A DNA stretch of 64,000 bases. Source: Brevibacterium sp. JSBI002. Its GTDB lineage: Bacteria; Actinomycetota; Actinomycetes; Actinomycetales; Brevibacteriaceae. The stretch lies in assembly GCF_026013965.1 (NCBI RefSeq), contig NZ_CP110341.1, positions 3,100,001 to 3,164,000 on the forward strand. Reading direction: 5' to 3'. Numbering within the stretch: position 1 is the first letter of the stretch; each line of letters opens with the position of its first letter. Shown here piece by piece: positions 8,231 to 17,248 of this stretch. Below the pieces are notes generated by a model that was not told the DNA's origin, ran no database searches, and saw nothing but the letters and a program-made list of their open reading frames with translations. Made by a program: the position numbers and the translations under genes.

Positions 8231-9274
8231 ATGTCACATACGCCAGCACATCAGGCTTCCGGAGGCACAGCCGCCCCCGCTGCCGATCGCAGTTCGATCA
8301 TCGCCGTCACGGCTCTGCCGGTCCTCGTCGTCATTGCGGGAGTGCTCGGGTTCCTGCTGCCCGATGCCTTCACTCCTCTGGCTCCGTCGATCACGTGGGC
8401 GCTCGGCGTGGTCATGTTCTTCATGGGCCTGACCCTGACGCTGCCCGACTTCGCCCGCATCGCGAAGCGGCCGTGGATCGCGGTGCTCGGAGTCGTCACT
8501 CAGTTCGTGGCGATGCCGCTGCTCGGCCTCCTCGTCGTGACCGTGTACTCGCTTCCGACCGAGATCGCCGTCGGCGTCATCCTCGTCGGCTGCGCGCCCG
8601 GCGGCACTGCGTCGAATGTCGTGACCTATCTGGCCAAGGGAGACACGGCGCTGTCGGTGTCGATCACGACCCTGTCGACGCTGCTCGCTCCGGTTCTCAC
8701 CCCGCTGCTGACTCTGTGGTTGGCTGGTTCGTATATGGACGTGCCGTTCTGGTCGATGTTCGTCTCGATCTGCCAGACCGTGCTCGTGCCGGTCATCGTC
8801 GGCGTCCTCGTCCGTGTGTTCGCGTCGAAGTTCGTCGACAAGATCTCGCCGGTGCTGCCGTGGCTGGCCTCGATCGCCATCGCCTATATCGTCTCGATCG
8901 TCGTGGCCGGATCCGCGGGTTCGATCGCCACTGCCGGTGTGCTCGTTCTGCTGGCCGTCGTCACGCACAATCTGCTCGGGCTCGGGGTCGGCTACGGTGT
9001 GGCCGCGGCCTGCCGTCTCGACACCCCAACCCGTCGCGCGATGGCCTTCGAGGTCGGACTCCAGAACTCCGGTCTGGCATCGACCCTGGCCACCACGTAC
9101 TTCTCGCCGCTGGCAGCACTGCCCGGAGCAGTCTTCAGCGTGTGGCACAACGTCTCCGGGGCCCTGTTGGCCTCGCTCTTCGCTCGTCGTCCCTATGGAA
9201 AGCCGCCGGTCGATGCGGCGGGCCGTGAGCCGGCAGCTGCCGGAGCGACCTCCGCTGGGACCGCGAGCAGATGA
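8231..9274 (+). CDS. Bile acid:sodium symporter (BASS) family transporter
   Basis: This is an inner-membrane secondary transporter of 347 aa with about ten hydrophobic segments from residue 24 to 315. It carries the family signatures GCAPGGTASNVVTYLAKGD (about 119-137) and EVGLQNSGLASTLA (about 273-286), which form the crossed discontinuous helices that bind sodium in this fold. Substrate is unknown; bacterial relatives move organic acids such as pantoate or keto acids. The stop overlaps the following GNAT gene as ATGA. Upstream, GTCTCAA occurs twice 20 bp apart (8174 and 8194), which might be a regulator site. Confidence 0.88.
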   Translation: MSHTPAHQASGGTAAPAADRSSIIAVTALPVLVVIAGVLGFLLPDAFTPLAPSITWALGVVMFFMGLTLTLPDFARIAKRPWIAVLGVVTQFVAMPLLGLLVVTVYSLPTEIAVGVILVGCAPGGTASNVVTYLAKGDTALSVSITTLSTLLAPVLTPLLTLWLAGSYMDVPFWSMFVSICQTVLVPVIVGVLVRVFASKFVDKISPVLPWLASIAIAYIVSIVVAGSAGSIATAGVLVLLAVVTHNLLGLGVGYGVAAACRLDTPTRRAMAFEVGLQNSGLASTLATTYFSPLAALPGAVFSVWHNVSGALLASLFARRPYGKPPVDAAGREPAAAGATSAGTASR

Positions 9275-10011
9275 CCACCGAGGCAGCCCCGGGCGAGGAC
9301 GAATCGGATCAGGCCGAATCAGGTCAGGCCGAATCGGGCCGAGGCTTCGACGGGTTCTCCCCTCAGACCCTGGACCTGGCGGGCCGGACGTTCGTCATCC
9401 GCCGCGCGACCGAGGCCGATGTGTCGGCCATTGTTGCGCTCCTGCGTGACGACGTGCTCGGGGCCGCCCGTGAGGCCGACGTCGAAGTGGTCGACCGTGC
9501 GGACCCTGTCGCAGCCGGCGCCGCACCTGCCATCCCCGACGCCGAGGATGCGGCCCCCTATTCTCGTGCGTTCGCGCTCATCGACGCCGATCCCAATCAG
9601 CTCCTCGTCGCCATCACCGAAGCAGCAGGACAGGCTGACACGCCAGGCCGGGCCGAGTCAGCCGAACAGGCCGAGTCGGCCGAACAGGCCGAGTCAGCCG
9701 AGCAGTCCCCATCAGCAGACCAGACTCACGACGGCTCGACCGTCGTCGGGACCCTGCAATTGAGTCTGCTGCCCAGCCTGTCTCGCCGCGGCACGCTCCG
9801 CCTGCAGATCGAGGCGGTGCGAGTCAGCCCCTCGGCTCAGGGCATCGGGCTCGGCACCGCGATCTTCGAATGGGCTCACGAATGCGGTCGCCGCTTCGGC
9901 GCCGGACTCGTTCAGCTCACCACCGATAAGTCGCGCACCGGTGCTCAGCGTTTCTATGATCGGCTCGGCTATGTCGCCAGCCATGAGGGAATGAAGCTGC
10001 CGCTCGACTGA
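9271..10011 (+). CDS. GNAT-family N-acetyltransferase with repeat insertion
   Basis: This is a predicted acetyl-CoA-dependent acetyltransferase of 246 aa. The core reads IRRATEADVSAIVALL near the start, GTLQLSLLPSLSRRGTLRLQIEAVRVSPSAQ in pieces, then the acetyl-CoA loop QGIGLGTAIFEWA and the C-terminal RFYDRLGYVASHEGMK. A low-complexity insert at about 120-155 contains three to four copies of AESAEQ encoded by an 18-bp tandem repeat (about 9655-9707). The N-terminus also has QAES repeats. It is coupled to the BASS transporter by ATGA. The acceptor is unknown. Confidence 0.85.
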   Translation: MTTEAAPGEDESDQAESGQAESGRGFDGFSPQTLDLAGRTFVIRRATEADVSAIVALLRDDVLGAAREADVEVVDRADPVAAGAAPAIPDAEDAAPYSRAFALIDADPNQLLVAITEAAGQADTPGRAESAEQAESAEQAESAEQSPSADQTHDGSTVVGTLQLSLLPSLSRRGTLRLQIEAVRVSPSAQGIGLGTAIFEWAHECGRRFGAGLVQLTTDKSRTGAQRFYDRLGYVASHEGMKLPLD

Positions 10012-10024
10012 GACCGGCGCGCCC

Positions 10025-10405
10025 TCACATCCACTTCACTCCGTCGACCTCGAACTCGCGGATCCTGTGGGTGATCATCTCGGTCAGCAGCTCGGTCGGA
10101 ACCTCTCCGTCATACGGCAGTTTGATCGAGCCCTTACCGGTGTCGAAGTCCTGCAGACGGTCGGCGAAGGAGTCTTTCGTACTCGGAGTGAATACGACAT
10201 TCGCGTGCTTCTTGTACCCGGCGAACACGAACAGGATCGAGCCGAGGGCGTAGGCGGGGCTGCCCCATTTGAGGCTCTCCTCGGCCTGCGGTGCGGCGGC
10301 ACGACTGAGATCGCGCAGCCGGGTGAGGAAGGCTCGGTGTCGCTCGTCGTCGAATGAGGCGATGTATTCGTCGACGCTCGCCGGCTTGGAGGCGGCCGCA
10401 CTCAT
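10025..10405 (-). CDS. DUF1801 (YdhG-like) domain protein
   Basis: This small 126-aa protein matches the DUF1801 pattern: SVDEYIASFDDERHRAFLTRLRDL in pieces, EESLKWGSPAY, then FAGYKKHANVVFTP and the C-terminal amphipathic part. The fold is small and mixed alpha/beta, and no catalytic role is established. The ATG overlaps the stop of the upstream YbjN-like gene as ATGA, so the two are co-translated. It converges with the GNAT gene, leaving 13 bp between stops. Confidence 0.8.
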   Translation of the reverse strand: MSAAASKPASVDEYIASFDDERHRAFLTRLRDLSRAAAPQAEESLKWGSPAYALGSILFVFAGYKKHANVVFTPSTKDSFADRLQDFDTGKGSIKLPYDGEVPTELLTEMITHRIREFEVDGVKWM

Positions 10406-10983
10406 GGGCGCGGGCCCTCGCTCGCACGATCGACCGACACCGCCGGAGGTTCGGAATCGGCGTCGCCGAAGGTGCCGAGGAATTCGTTGTCATCCCCGCT
10501 GAGCACCTTCTCGAAGGCCGCGAGATTGCGCGTCGACTCACCCCGGCCGACCCTCCAGGCCCACTCCTTCTTCATGCCGGTGAGGAACCCGATCTGGAGG
10601 AGTTCGTTGAAAGAGGAGTCCGCCGTGGCGAGCATCGCCCCGAGAAGTCCGTCGAGGTCATCGAGCAGATGCTCTCGGGGCACGCTCGCACGCAGATAGA
10701 CATCGCCGAGGCTGTCGATCGCAAACGCCACCGGCCCGGGTTTGAGGTTCTTCTGCAGCAGCCACCGATTGAATGCGGCCGAATTCTCGTCGGGATGACG
10801 GATGACGAAGGCCTGCAGGTGGGCAGTGCGAGCGAAGACGCTGATCGCCACGTTCGTCTTGAGCTTCTTCTCCCCCGGAAGGGTGACGACGATCTCCGCA
10901 TCCTCGATCGAATCGACGGGAACGTCGTTGTTCTCGGCCCAGGTGCGCACTCCGGACAGGATCGCCTCGGTGTCGGTGCTCAT
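10402..10983 (-). CDS. YbjN domain-containing protein
   Basis: This 193-aa cytoplasmic protein resembles the YbjN/type III chaperone-like fold: IVVTLPGEKKLKTNVAISV, then AFNRWLLQKNLKPGPVAFAI and VYLRASVPREHLLDDLDGLL in pieces. The mycobacterial gene between mshA and gpm1 encodes the same family, so synteny supports the call. Function is unknown; YbjN-like proteins are often described as chaperone-like or stress-related. It follows mshA by 50 bp on the same strand and is coupled to the DUF1801 gene. Confidence 0.82.
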   Translation of the reverse strand: MSTDTEAILSGVRTWAENNDVPVDSIEDAEIVVTLPGEKKLKTNVAISVFARTAHLQAFVIRHPDENSAAFNRWLLQKNLKPGPVAFAIDSLGDVYLRASVPREHLLDDLDGLLGAMLATADSSFNELLQIGFLTGMKKEWAWRVGRGESTRNLAAFEKVLSGDDNEFLGTFGDADSEPPAVSVDRASEGPRP

Positions 10984-11033
10984 GCTCTCACGCCTTTCGC
11001 TCGGCTCTCGTGCTCACTGCCGACTCTAGTCGT

Positions 11034-12470
11034 TCAGCACGCTCGCAGCGCTTCCGAGCGCCGCGCAGATATGCCGGAGATGTCCGGCACAGCGTCGAGC
11101 ACGGCTGCGACGGTGTGGCCCCAGTCGAAGCGTTCGGCACGGTCGACGGCATGGCCGGCGAGTTCGGCTCGCAGCTGCGTGTCAGTGAGCAGCGTTTCGA
11201 TCGCCGTCGCCCAGTGGTGGGGGTTGTGGTCGGCGATGAGCAGTCCCGAATATCCGTGTTCGACGATCTCCGGAAGTCCTCCCACCGCCGAGGCGATCGC
11301 GGGAAGGCCGGAGGCGGCCGCTTCGGCGGCCACGAGTCCGAATGATTCGCTGCGGGAGGGAACGATGAGCACGTCCGCAGCCCGGTAGTAGTCGACGAGG
11401 ATGTGGGAGGGAACGGGCGGGCGGACCTCGACGCTGGGTTCGCTCGCGATCGCCGCGGTCAGCTCCCGCAGATACGCCGAGAACGGTCGGACCGCTCCCC
11501 CGCCTGCTTCGACGCCTGCCCCCGAGGCGGCTCCGAGGAGGATACCGCGGGTCCGGGAGGCCAGGTGCGGGTTGCGTTCCCGCAGGTCGGCCAGGGCGTC
11601 GACGGCGACATCCGTGCCTTTGATGAACTGCATCCGCCCGACGTAGAGAACGATCGCCTCGTCCGAGTCGAATCCCAGACGCTTGCGCGCGTCCGACTGT
11701 GAGTCCGATGTGTAGAGCGCGTGATCGACACCCGGTCGGGCGACGACGACCGAGTCGGGGTCGGCGCGGAGTTCCGACACGAGGTCGCGACGTTCGGCAG
11801 GGGTGGCGGCGACGAGCAGGTCGGCCTCGGCGGCGATGCGCTCTTCGGCTTCGAGTCGTTGGGGTCGTTCGTGGCTGGTGTCGGAATCGCGGTTCTTCAC
11901 GGCCCCGATCGTGTGCATGCTCACCGCGATCGGAGCCTGCGCCGCACGGTCCTGCCCGACGCCGACAACGGCGTCGGCACCGCAGTCTCCGGACTCGGTA
12001 CCGCTGTCTCCGGATTCGGCGTCGTTGTCGACGGCGTTGTCACGGGCGCGTAGGGCCGCCTCGGCGGAGATCCAATAGTGGCTCCAGATGAGATCGGCGG
12101 CGCGGAAGTCCGGGCGGGCATTGAGCAGGTCGGCGAGTTCGTCGATCGCGTCGGCGAGCTCGTCCTTCGTCGCGGCGCCGACCGGCAGGTGGTGGAGGGT
12201 GATGGATTCGGTGATCTCCAGCCTCGCGCTCCGACCTACGGAAGGGCCCGCGCCGCGTCCCCGACCAGCGCCGGTTCCGTCGACAGCGACTTCTGCGCTG
12301 CCTCCCGTGCCGTCGAGCCCGCCGGGGTCAGCGGTGAACACGTCGACTCGGTGTCCGGCGGCGGCGAGCGCGCGCACGGTTTGGTCGACGTAGACGTTCA
12401 TTCCTCCAGCGTCGCCCTGGCCAGGCTGGGCGACGGGCGAGGTGTGGAGGGAGAGGACGGAGATGCGCAC
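11034..12470 (-). CDS. mshA: D-inositol-3-phosphate glycosyltransferase (mycothiol biosynthesis)
   Basis: MshA joins GlcNAc from UDP-GlcNAc to inositol 3-phosphate, the first step of mycothiol synthesis. The 478-aa GT4 enzyme has the N-terminal QPGQGDAGGMNVYV (15-28), VLYVGRMQFIKGTDVAVDAL, and the E-x7-E donor-site region in SRSESFGLVAAEAAASGLP. It is about 40-60 residues longer than the family. The extra length lies in a Gly-rich stretch (about 48-80) and an Asp/Ser-rich stretch (about 145-170, GDSGTESGDCGADA). It is followed by YbjN and DUF1801 genes. The later-step gene mshD is at 53322. Confidence 0.94.
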   Translation of the reverse strand: MRISVLSLHTSPVAQPGQGDAGGMNVYVDQTVRALAAAGHRVDVFTADPGGLDGTGGSAEVAVDGTGAGRGRGAGPSVGRSARLEITESITLHHLPVGAATKDELADAIDELADLLNARPDFRAADLIWSHYWISAEAALRARDNAVDNDAESGDSGTESGDCGADAVVGVGQDRAAQAPIAVSMHTIGAVKNRDSDTSHERPQRLEAEERIAAEADLLVAATPAERRDLVSELRADPDSVVVARPGVDHALYTSDSQSDARKRLGFDSDEAIVLYVGRMQFIKGTDVAVDALADLRERNPHLASRTRGILLGAASGAGVEAGGGAVRPFSAYLRELTAAIASEPSVEVRPPVPSHILVDYYRAADVLIVPSRSESFGLVAAEAAASGLPAIASAVGGLPEIVEHGYSGLLIADHNPHHWATAIETLLTDTQLRAELAGHAVDRAERFDWGHTVAAVLDAVPDISGISARRSEALRAC

Positions 12471-12589
12471 GGAGACAGTCTAGCCAACGACCTCGGTCGG
12501 GTGACCAGCCGAAGCCAGCGCTGAACCGAATCCAGAACCTAACCGAAGAACGTGACCAACCGAAGCCGGTGCCTAATGGAAGCCGGTGC

Positions 12590-13399
12590 CTAACCGAAGA
12601 ACTCGCCGAGGATGCGCCGCACGTCGTGACGGCCGCGCCACAGGATCGATCCGGCAGGGAGCACCTCGAGGCGGGAGTTCGGAATCGCACGGTGGATATC
12701 TTCGGCGATGGGGACCGGATGTGCCGGGTCGTCTTCGTGGGTGAGAACGAGGACGTCGCCGGGGAAGGAACGCAGGTTCTCGGCTGCCTCATCGGTCTCC
12801 GCGACAGCGATTTCGAGGGCGAGTCCGAGTCCGTCGGACATGTCCGTGCGGACGAGGTTCTCGGCCTTCGCCTTCGTCCAGGCTCGCGCGGGAAGCATCT
12901 GGGCCACCTCGGCGGGTTCGCGCGAGAGCATGAGTTCGACGATGCCGTCGATGTCCTCATCGGCGACGAGGCGGCGCAGTCTCTCCAGGTAGGAGCGGTT
13001 GGCGGCGGCCGCCTCGGCGGGGAATCCGGTGAAGGAGGCGGGGAGAACGAGGGCGACCTTGTCGAGGCCGCGGGTCACGGGGTGGGCGATGCTCAGCAGG
13101 TGGAGGAGTCCTCCGGCGGACATCGAAACACCGAGCGCTCGGCTCGCCGAGGTGGTGCTCACGGCGTCGGCGAGCACCTCGGCGATCTGCGGGTAGGTCC
13201 AGCCGGGGCCGGGTGAGGGGCGGCCGCCGTGGCCGGGCAGGTGGAGGAAGTGGCGGGTGCCGGTGATGCCGGTGCCGAAGGGTCGGGTATCGCGGATCGC
13301 GCCGGCGAATCCGTGGCCGAAGAGGGTGTGCGGCTCGCCGCTTCCGAACGTGGCGATGAAGCCGGATTCGGGACCCGGCAGGTTGAGGTCGGTGCTCAT
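12590..13399 (-). CDS. Alpha/beta hydrolase
   Basis: This 269-aa protein has an alpha/beta-hydrolase fold: HTLFGHGFAGA and FLHLPGHGGRPSPG near the N-terminus (oxyanion region), and the nucleophile elbow VSMSAGG with probable Ser94. The acid is probably in DVLVLTHEDDPAHPVP (about 215-230) and the base His near the end in WRGRHDVRR. Substrate is unknown. The 3' flank (12505-12600) has short degenerate repeats of CTAACCGAAG and an 18-bp near-duplicate. It is separated from mshA by 119 bp on the same strand. Confidence 0.78.
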   Translation of the reverse strand: MSTDLNLPGPESGFIATFGSGEPHTLFGHGFAGAIRDTRPFGTGITGTRHFLHLPGHGGRPSPGPGWTYPQIAEVLADAVSTTSASRALGVSMSAGGLLHLLSIAHPVTRGLDKVALVLPASFTGFPAEAAAANRSYLERLRRLVADEDIDGIVELMLSREPAEVAQMLPARAWTKAKAENLVRTDMSDGLGLALEIAVAETDEAAENLRSFPGDVLVLTHEDDPAHPVPIAEDIHRAIPNSRLEVLPAGSILWRGRHDVRRILGEFFG

Positions 13400-13472
13400 A
13401 GGGTGAGTCTAGTCAGCGTGTGCTGGGCGCATGCCGATCGGGTCCGCGAATGCAGTTACGGCGTCAAGTCGG

Positions 13473-13784
13473 TCAGCGGTTGCGGTAGCGCGGGTCGACG
13501 GCGCGGACCTTCGGGCGCACATCGGTGAGGTAGACGATGCCGGCGACGAGGGCGATGATGTTGAGGAAGATCATGCTCATGCCCATCGGCGGCAGGGCAA
13601 TGAGGGCGAGCGCGAGTCCGACGCCGAGGAGGATGACCCAGAACTTCTTGCTCTGCTTGTCCACGGCGCGGTAGTTCTCGTCCTTGAAGCGGAGGCAGTC
13701 GATGAATGCCCAGAGCTGGACGACGAATGCGGCCACCGTCAGGGCAAGAAAGACGAGACGCTGAAAGCCCGCGATGTATTCCAT
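13473..13784 (-). CDS. DUF2516 family small membrane protein
   Basis: This 103-aa protein has about three hydrophobic helices (LVFLALTVAAFVVQLWAF, KFWVILLGVGLALALIALP, MIFLNIIALVAGIVYLTDV) and the conserved tail DVRPKVRAVDPRYR. This pattern matches the actinobacterial DUF2516 family. Its role is unknown. It stands alone in the same direction as the mshA group, 73 bp before the hydrolase gene. Confidence 0.82.
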   Translation of the reverse strand: MEYIAGFQRLVFLALTVAAFVVQLWAFIDCLRFKDENYRAVDKQSKKFWVILLGVGLALALIALPPMGMSMIFLNIIALVAGIVYLTDVRPKVRAVDPRYRNR

Positions 13785-13974
13785 GGTCCCAGCCTAGCAA
13801 TCTCGGGCCTTCGGGGCAGTTCCGGGCGGGAGATCCTCGGCAATTGCCCACCCGCATCCCACGGCTTTCACAGTGGGTGCGTGCCGTCCCGAGGCCGTAG
13901 CCGATAGGCGGCGGCCAATGTTTGCGGTGGCGGTTCGCTGCCTCGGGACTGCGGTCAGTGCGTGCCGCCCCTGC

Positions 13975-14457
13975 TCAGAGGATCCCGGTGGTGCGGATGA
14001 GCGCGCACACGCCCATGCCGATGACGACGGCGAGCAGCATCGGCACGCGCAGAATCGAGGCGAGAACGCCGGCACCGACGCCGATGAGGCGGGCCGGATC
14101 GGCGATGTCAGTGCCGTCGAAGACCGCGGTGGTGGCGAAGACGGCGCCGATGAGCACGACCGTGGCCCGGTCCATCCACATCGTCACACGCGCGGTCGAG
14201 TCGGCCGAATCACCTGCTCCCGCCGAGGCGGCTGCGCCCTGTCCGTCGACCCCTGCAGGGGCGGCTGCGCCCCGTCCGCCCACACCTGCGGAGGCGTCAG
14301 CCCCCACAGAGGAGTCAGCCCCCACCGAGGCGGTCGCCGGGGTCCGCCGGCGTCCCTTCGTGGCGATGGCCGCTCCCACCTTCACACCGGCGAAGCGCAT
14401 GAGATAGGTTCCTAGGCTCAGCCCGGCAAGGGCGATGAGGAAGCTGACGGCGCTCAT
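13975..14457 (-). CDS. azlD: Branched-chain amino acid exporter small subunit, AzlD family
   Basis: AzlD is the small membrane partner of AzlC in exporters of branched-chain amino acids. The 160-aa protein starts MSAVSFLIALAGLSLGTYL, ATG 14457, with AGGAG 8-9 bases before. Its usual length is about 100-110 aa. Residues about 35-90 are an inserted Ala/Gly/Ser repeat (GADSSVGADASAGVGG, AAAPAGVDGQGAAASAGAG) encoded by repeats containing the CGCCGAGGCGG word. The remaining helices (ATVVLIGAVFATTAV, VPMLLAVVIGMGVCALI) are normal. The start overlaps the azlC stop as ATGA. Confidence 0.87.
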   Translation of the reverse strand: MSAVSFLIALAGLSLGTYLMRFAGVKVGAAIATKGRRRTPATASVGADSSVGADASAGVGGRGAAAPAGVDGQGAAASAGAGDSADSTARVTMWMDRATVVLIGAVFATTAVFDGTDIADPARLIGVGAGVLASILRVPMLLAVVIGMGVCALIRTTGIL

Positions 14458-15230
14458 CGGCGGCTCTCCTCTCGAGTTGAGTGCTGCGAGTGGGCGGCAT
14501 CGTGCGGGTCTGCGCTGTTGTCGCCGGCTCGGCGGCGACGGATGAACCAGCGCACACCCCAGCCGGCGGCGACGAAGACGAAGACGGACAGCGAGGTCAC
14601 GGCACCCAGCCCGAGGGGCAGCAGCGGGGTCAGGCCCACGGCGATGAGGATGCCGATGACGGTCAGCGAGAGTGTGACCCGGTTCTTCAGGTCCCCGCGG
14701 ATGAGGCAGAAGAGGATGATCGGGAAGGCCGCGTCGAGTCCGAGCAGGTCCGCGTTGATGACATTGCCCAGCCACTGTCCGACCATGGCACCGCTGGGCC
14801 ACATGATGGCGATTGCGGCGCCCATGAGCAGGAAAGCATGCCATTTCGCCCGGTCGTTGTGCCCAAGGCGCGAGATCGCAGTGGATTCGTCGTTGATCCA
14901 GTGGGATGCGATGAGAGCTCGCCAGTCCTGTGGGAAGAAAGGGCCGACCGCGACTCCGAAGGCGAAGTTCCGGGAGTTGACGAGGAGACCCGCGAGCACC
15001 GCGAGGATCGGGGCACCGCCCGCGGCGATGACGCCGACGAAGGTGAATTCGGCGGCGCCGCCGAGGGCGAACATCGCCAGCAGCAGAGTCTGCCACCAGG
15101 CGAATCCGGAGACCGCGGAGATCGCCCCGTACGACAGCGCGACTGCGATGATCGTGATGGTGACGATGGCGACCGCACGATAGGTCGAGCCGGGGAGCAC
15201 CCGATCAGCCGTGCGAAATAATGAACCCAT
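14454..15230 (-). CDS. azlC: Branched-chain amino acid exporter large subunit, AzlC family
   Basis: AzlC is the main membrane subunit of a branched-chain amino acid efflux system. The 258-aa protein has about six helices and the family segment FALGGAAEFTFVGVIAAGG followed by LVNSRNFAFGVAVGPFF and HWINDEST. The C-terminal tail is basic and then acidic. A minus-strand -10-like TGTATA/TATAGA sits only a few bases before the ATG, so the transcript may be leaderless. It is divergent from an XRE-cupin regulator, the usual arrangement for azlCD-like operons. Confidence 0.88.
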   Translation of the reverse strand: MGSLFRTADRVLPGSTYRAVAIVTITIIAVALSYGAISAVSGFAWWQTLLLAMFALGGAAEFTFVGVIAAGGAPILAVLAGLLVNSRNFAFGVAVGPFFPQDWRALIASHWINDESTAISRLGHNDRAKWHAFLLMGAAIAIMWPSGAMVGQWLGNVINADLLGLDAAFPIILFCLIRGDLKNRVTLSLTVIGILIAVGLTPLLPLGLGAVTSLSVFVFVAAGWGVRWFIRRRRAGDNSADPHDAAHSQHSTREESRR

Positions 15231-15296
15231 GTTCTATACAGTGCACCCTCGGCAATCGTTCGTCAAACCGAACGGCCTGACCGCTATAGTGAACCC
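15231..15296. promoter_or_regulatory. Divergent azlC / XRE-cupin promoter with inverted-repeat operator
   Basis: GTTCG-tcaaac-CGAAC (15258-15273) is a perfect 5-bp inverted repeat in the 66-bp gap. TATAGT at 15284-15289 is a strong -10 for the plus strand. It lies 7 bp before the ATG at 15297, which predicts a leaderless mRNA. TGTATA/TATAGA on the minus strand faces azlC. Confidence 0.55.
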
Positions 15297-15992
15297 ATGA
15301 CTTCTCGAAGCAACGACGATTCGCTGAATGACGCTCGGGGCGGCTCTGACCCCGATTCGCCCGCCGAGGCGGTCATCGAGCACACCGCCGGCACTGCCAA
15401 CGACCCCGCCCCCGATCAGGCAGCCGCCGCCGCTCCCGACTCAGCGCTCTCGCCGAGTCAGCAGATCGCGGCGGCACTGAAAAGAGAACGACTGCGCGCC
15501 GGGCTCTCCCTCTCCGAGGTCGCCAGGCGAGCCGGCATCGGCAAGTCGACGATGTCCGGGCTTGAGACCGGAAGCGGAAATCCGAGCCTGGAGACGATGT
15601 GGGCTCTGGCCGCTGCGCTCGACATCCCACTTGCCCGCCTGCTCGACCCGCCCCCGCACGAGGTCGCCTTCCAGCACGTCGGCGATATGCCGAGCCTGCC
15701 GTCGACCACCGCGAACTATGTGGCTACCCTGCTCTCACCGTCTCCGACGAATGCCCGACGCGATGTCTACTTCATCCAGGCCGAACCGGGCGAGCCCAGG
15801 GAGTCTCAGCCGCACCCGCAGGGCACGATCGAACATGTCATCCTCGGCCGCGGGGCCGCACGCATCGAGGTGCTCGGGAAGTCCTACGACTTGGGTGTCG
15901 GCGACTATCTCACCCATCCGGGCGATCAGCCTCATCGCTTCACGGCTCTGGAACCGGGCACGAACGCCGTCTTCGTCGTCGAAAGCAGCTGA
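15297..15992 (+). CDS. XRE-family regulator with C-terminal cupin domain
   Basis: This 231-aa regulator probably controls azlCD. It has an unstructured N-terminal extension (1-50, PAEAV and Ala-rich), a HTH_3 domain (SLSEVARRAGIGKSTMSGLETG, about 70-92, in pieces) and a cupin sensor domain (SQPHPQGTIEHVILGRGAARIEVLG about 165-190 in pieces, then YLTHPGDQPHRF). The His residues of the cupin could bind a metal or small ligand. TATAGT 7 bp before the ATG indicates a leaderless start. It is divergent from azlC with a shared operator-like repeat. Confidence 0.88.
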   Translation: MTSRSNDDSLNDARGGSDPDSPAEAVIEHTAGTANDPAPDQAAAAAPDSALSPSQQIAAALKRERLRAGLSLSEVARRAGIGKSTMSGLETGSGNPSLETMWALAAALDIPLARLLDPPPHEVAFQHVGDMPSLPSTTANYVATLLSPSPTNARRDVYFIQAEPGEPRESQPHPQGTIEHVILGRGAARIEVLGKSYDLGVGDYLTHPGDQPHRFTALEPGTNAVFVVESS

Positions 15993-16066
15993 CCGCCTCG
16001 GGGACGCCCCGTTCGACGCACACCGCAGCCGGCGTTCTCTCCGCAGCACGCGCGAAGCTTCGACTG

Positions 16067-17215
16067 CTATTCGACGGCCGGCCCGTCGTCCTCATCGGCG
16101 TTCACGGCCAGCGGTGGAAGCCGGGACTGAGCTTCCTCACGGGTGAGTCCCGCGGCCTGCAGCAGGTCGACGGCGACTGTCCGCAGGAGCAGGACCATCG
16201 ATTCGTCGTGGATGTCCCAATCGGGTTTCGCCCGCGGGTCCAAGGTTCCCGCCGCTTCGGACAGGGCCGCCTCGGCGAGGGAACGGTCGGTGCCGCGGCG
16301 CAGAGCGATCTCGAGCTTCTTCGCACCGTCGGCCAAGGATCCGACGTAATCGGCGATGACGGGTTTGGCGACGCCGAGCTCGGTGATGCCGACGACGCGG
16401 CGGGCGATGACACGCATGGTCCGCATCGCGCGGTCGGAGAAGGTGTGGGCACGGGACAGGCGGGTGACTTCGGCCGCATGCCGGCGGGCACGTGCGTTGA
16501 TCTTCGCGGCTTCGCGGGAGATCCGTAGGGATGAGCCCCAGGAGTCGATGATGTCCTGGGTTTCGCGAGCGCGCTCGAGGGCTCGGCCAGCCACCGTCAC
16601 ATCGGCTTCGCGCAGGGCTCGTTTCATCATCCTGAGGACGGCGTCGACCTCCTCGAGCATGTCTGCGGCCAGGCGCCGCGGGACCTTGCGAGCGTCGCGC
16701 GGGATGAGCAGGGCCAGCAGAATCGCGCAGACGGATCCGGTGAGAGCGTCGAGGGTGCGCGGGAACGGCATGGTGGTGGCGGTGGCAGGGACAACGACGA
16801 CGTAGACGGATTGGACGGCGATCTGGGTGATGAAGATGCCGCCGGAGTTCAGTATCGTGCCGATCGTCAGGCCGATGATCAGGGTCAGGGCGAGCTGCCA
16901 GGTGCCGGAGCCGTATAAATTGACGAGTATCTCGCCCACGAGCACCCCGAACGTCGCTCCGATGCCGATCTCGAGAGCCCGGCGCAGCCGACGGTCGACG
17001 ACAGGGCCGATGCCGACGGCGGAGGCGACCGCGGCGAGGAACGGATACGGGTGGCCGAGCACGTAGACGCAGAAAGCGTAGGCGGCGGTCGCGGCGATGG
17101 GGATCTGGATCAGCTGTCCGGAGTTCACCCACACCCGCTTGAGTCCTAAGCGCAGGCGGTGGGCGACGACGTTGAACCCCTGCCGAGGCAGTTCGCTGAC
17201 CCGTTTGTCCGCCAT
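16067..17215 (-). CDS. FUSC/aromatic acid exporter family membrane protein
   Basis: This 382-aa membrane protein has about six helices in the first half (IPIAATAAYAFCVYVLG, LALTLIIGLTIGTILN, ITQIAVQSVYVVVVPA, SVCAILLALLIP). A long cytoplasmic helical domain follows, the arrangement of FUSC/ArAE-type exporters. The ATG at 17215 with GAGGGG before it is preferred. An upstream ATG at 17269 lies beyond a -10-like TATCCT (17254-17249), so it would not be transcribed. Substrate is unknown. It is divergent from pepN and converges with the XRE-cupin gene. Confidence 0.8.
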   Translation of the reverse strand: MADKRVSELPRQGFNVVAHRLRLGLKRVWVNSGQLIQIPIAATAAYAFCVYVLGHPYPFLAAVASAVGIGPVVDRRLRRALEIGIGATFGVLVGEILVNLYGSGTWQLALTLIIGLTIGTILNSGGIFITQIAVQSVYVVVVPATATTMPFPRTLDALTGSVCAILLALLIPRDARKVPRRLAADMLEEVDAVLRMMKRALREADVTVAGRALERARETQDIIDSWGSSLRISREAAKINARARRHAAEVTRLSRAHTFSDRAMRTMRVIARRVVGITELGVAKPVIADYVGSLADGAKKLEIALRRGTDRSLAEAALSEAAGTLDPRAKPDWDIHDESMVLLLRTVAVDLLQAAGLTREEAQSRLPPLAVNADEDDGPAVE

Positions 17216-17248
17216 CAGTCCCCTCTGCCGTTCGCTGGTGCTGTACTC

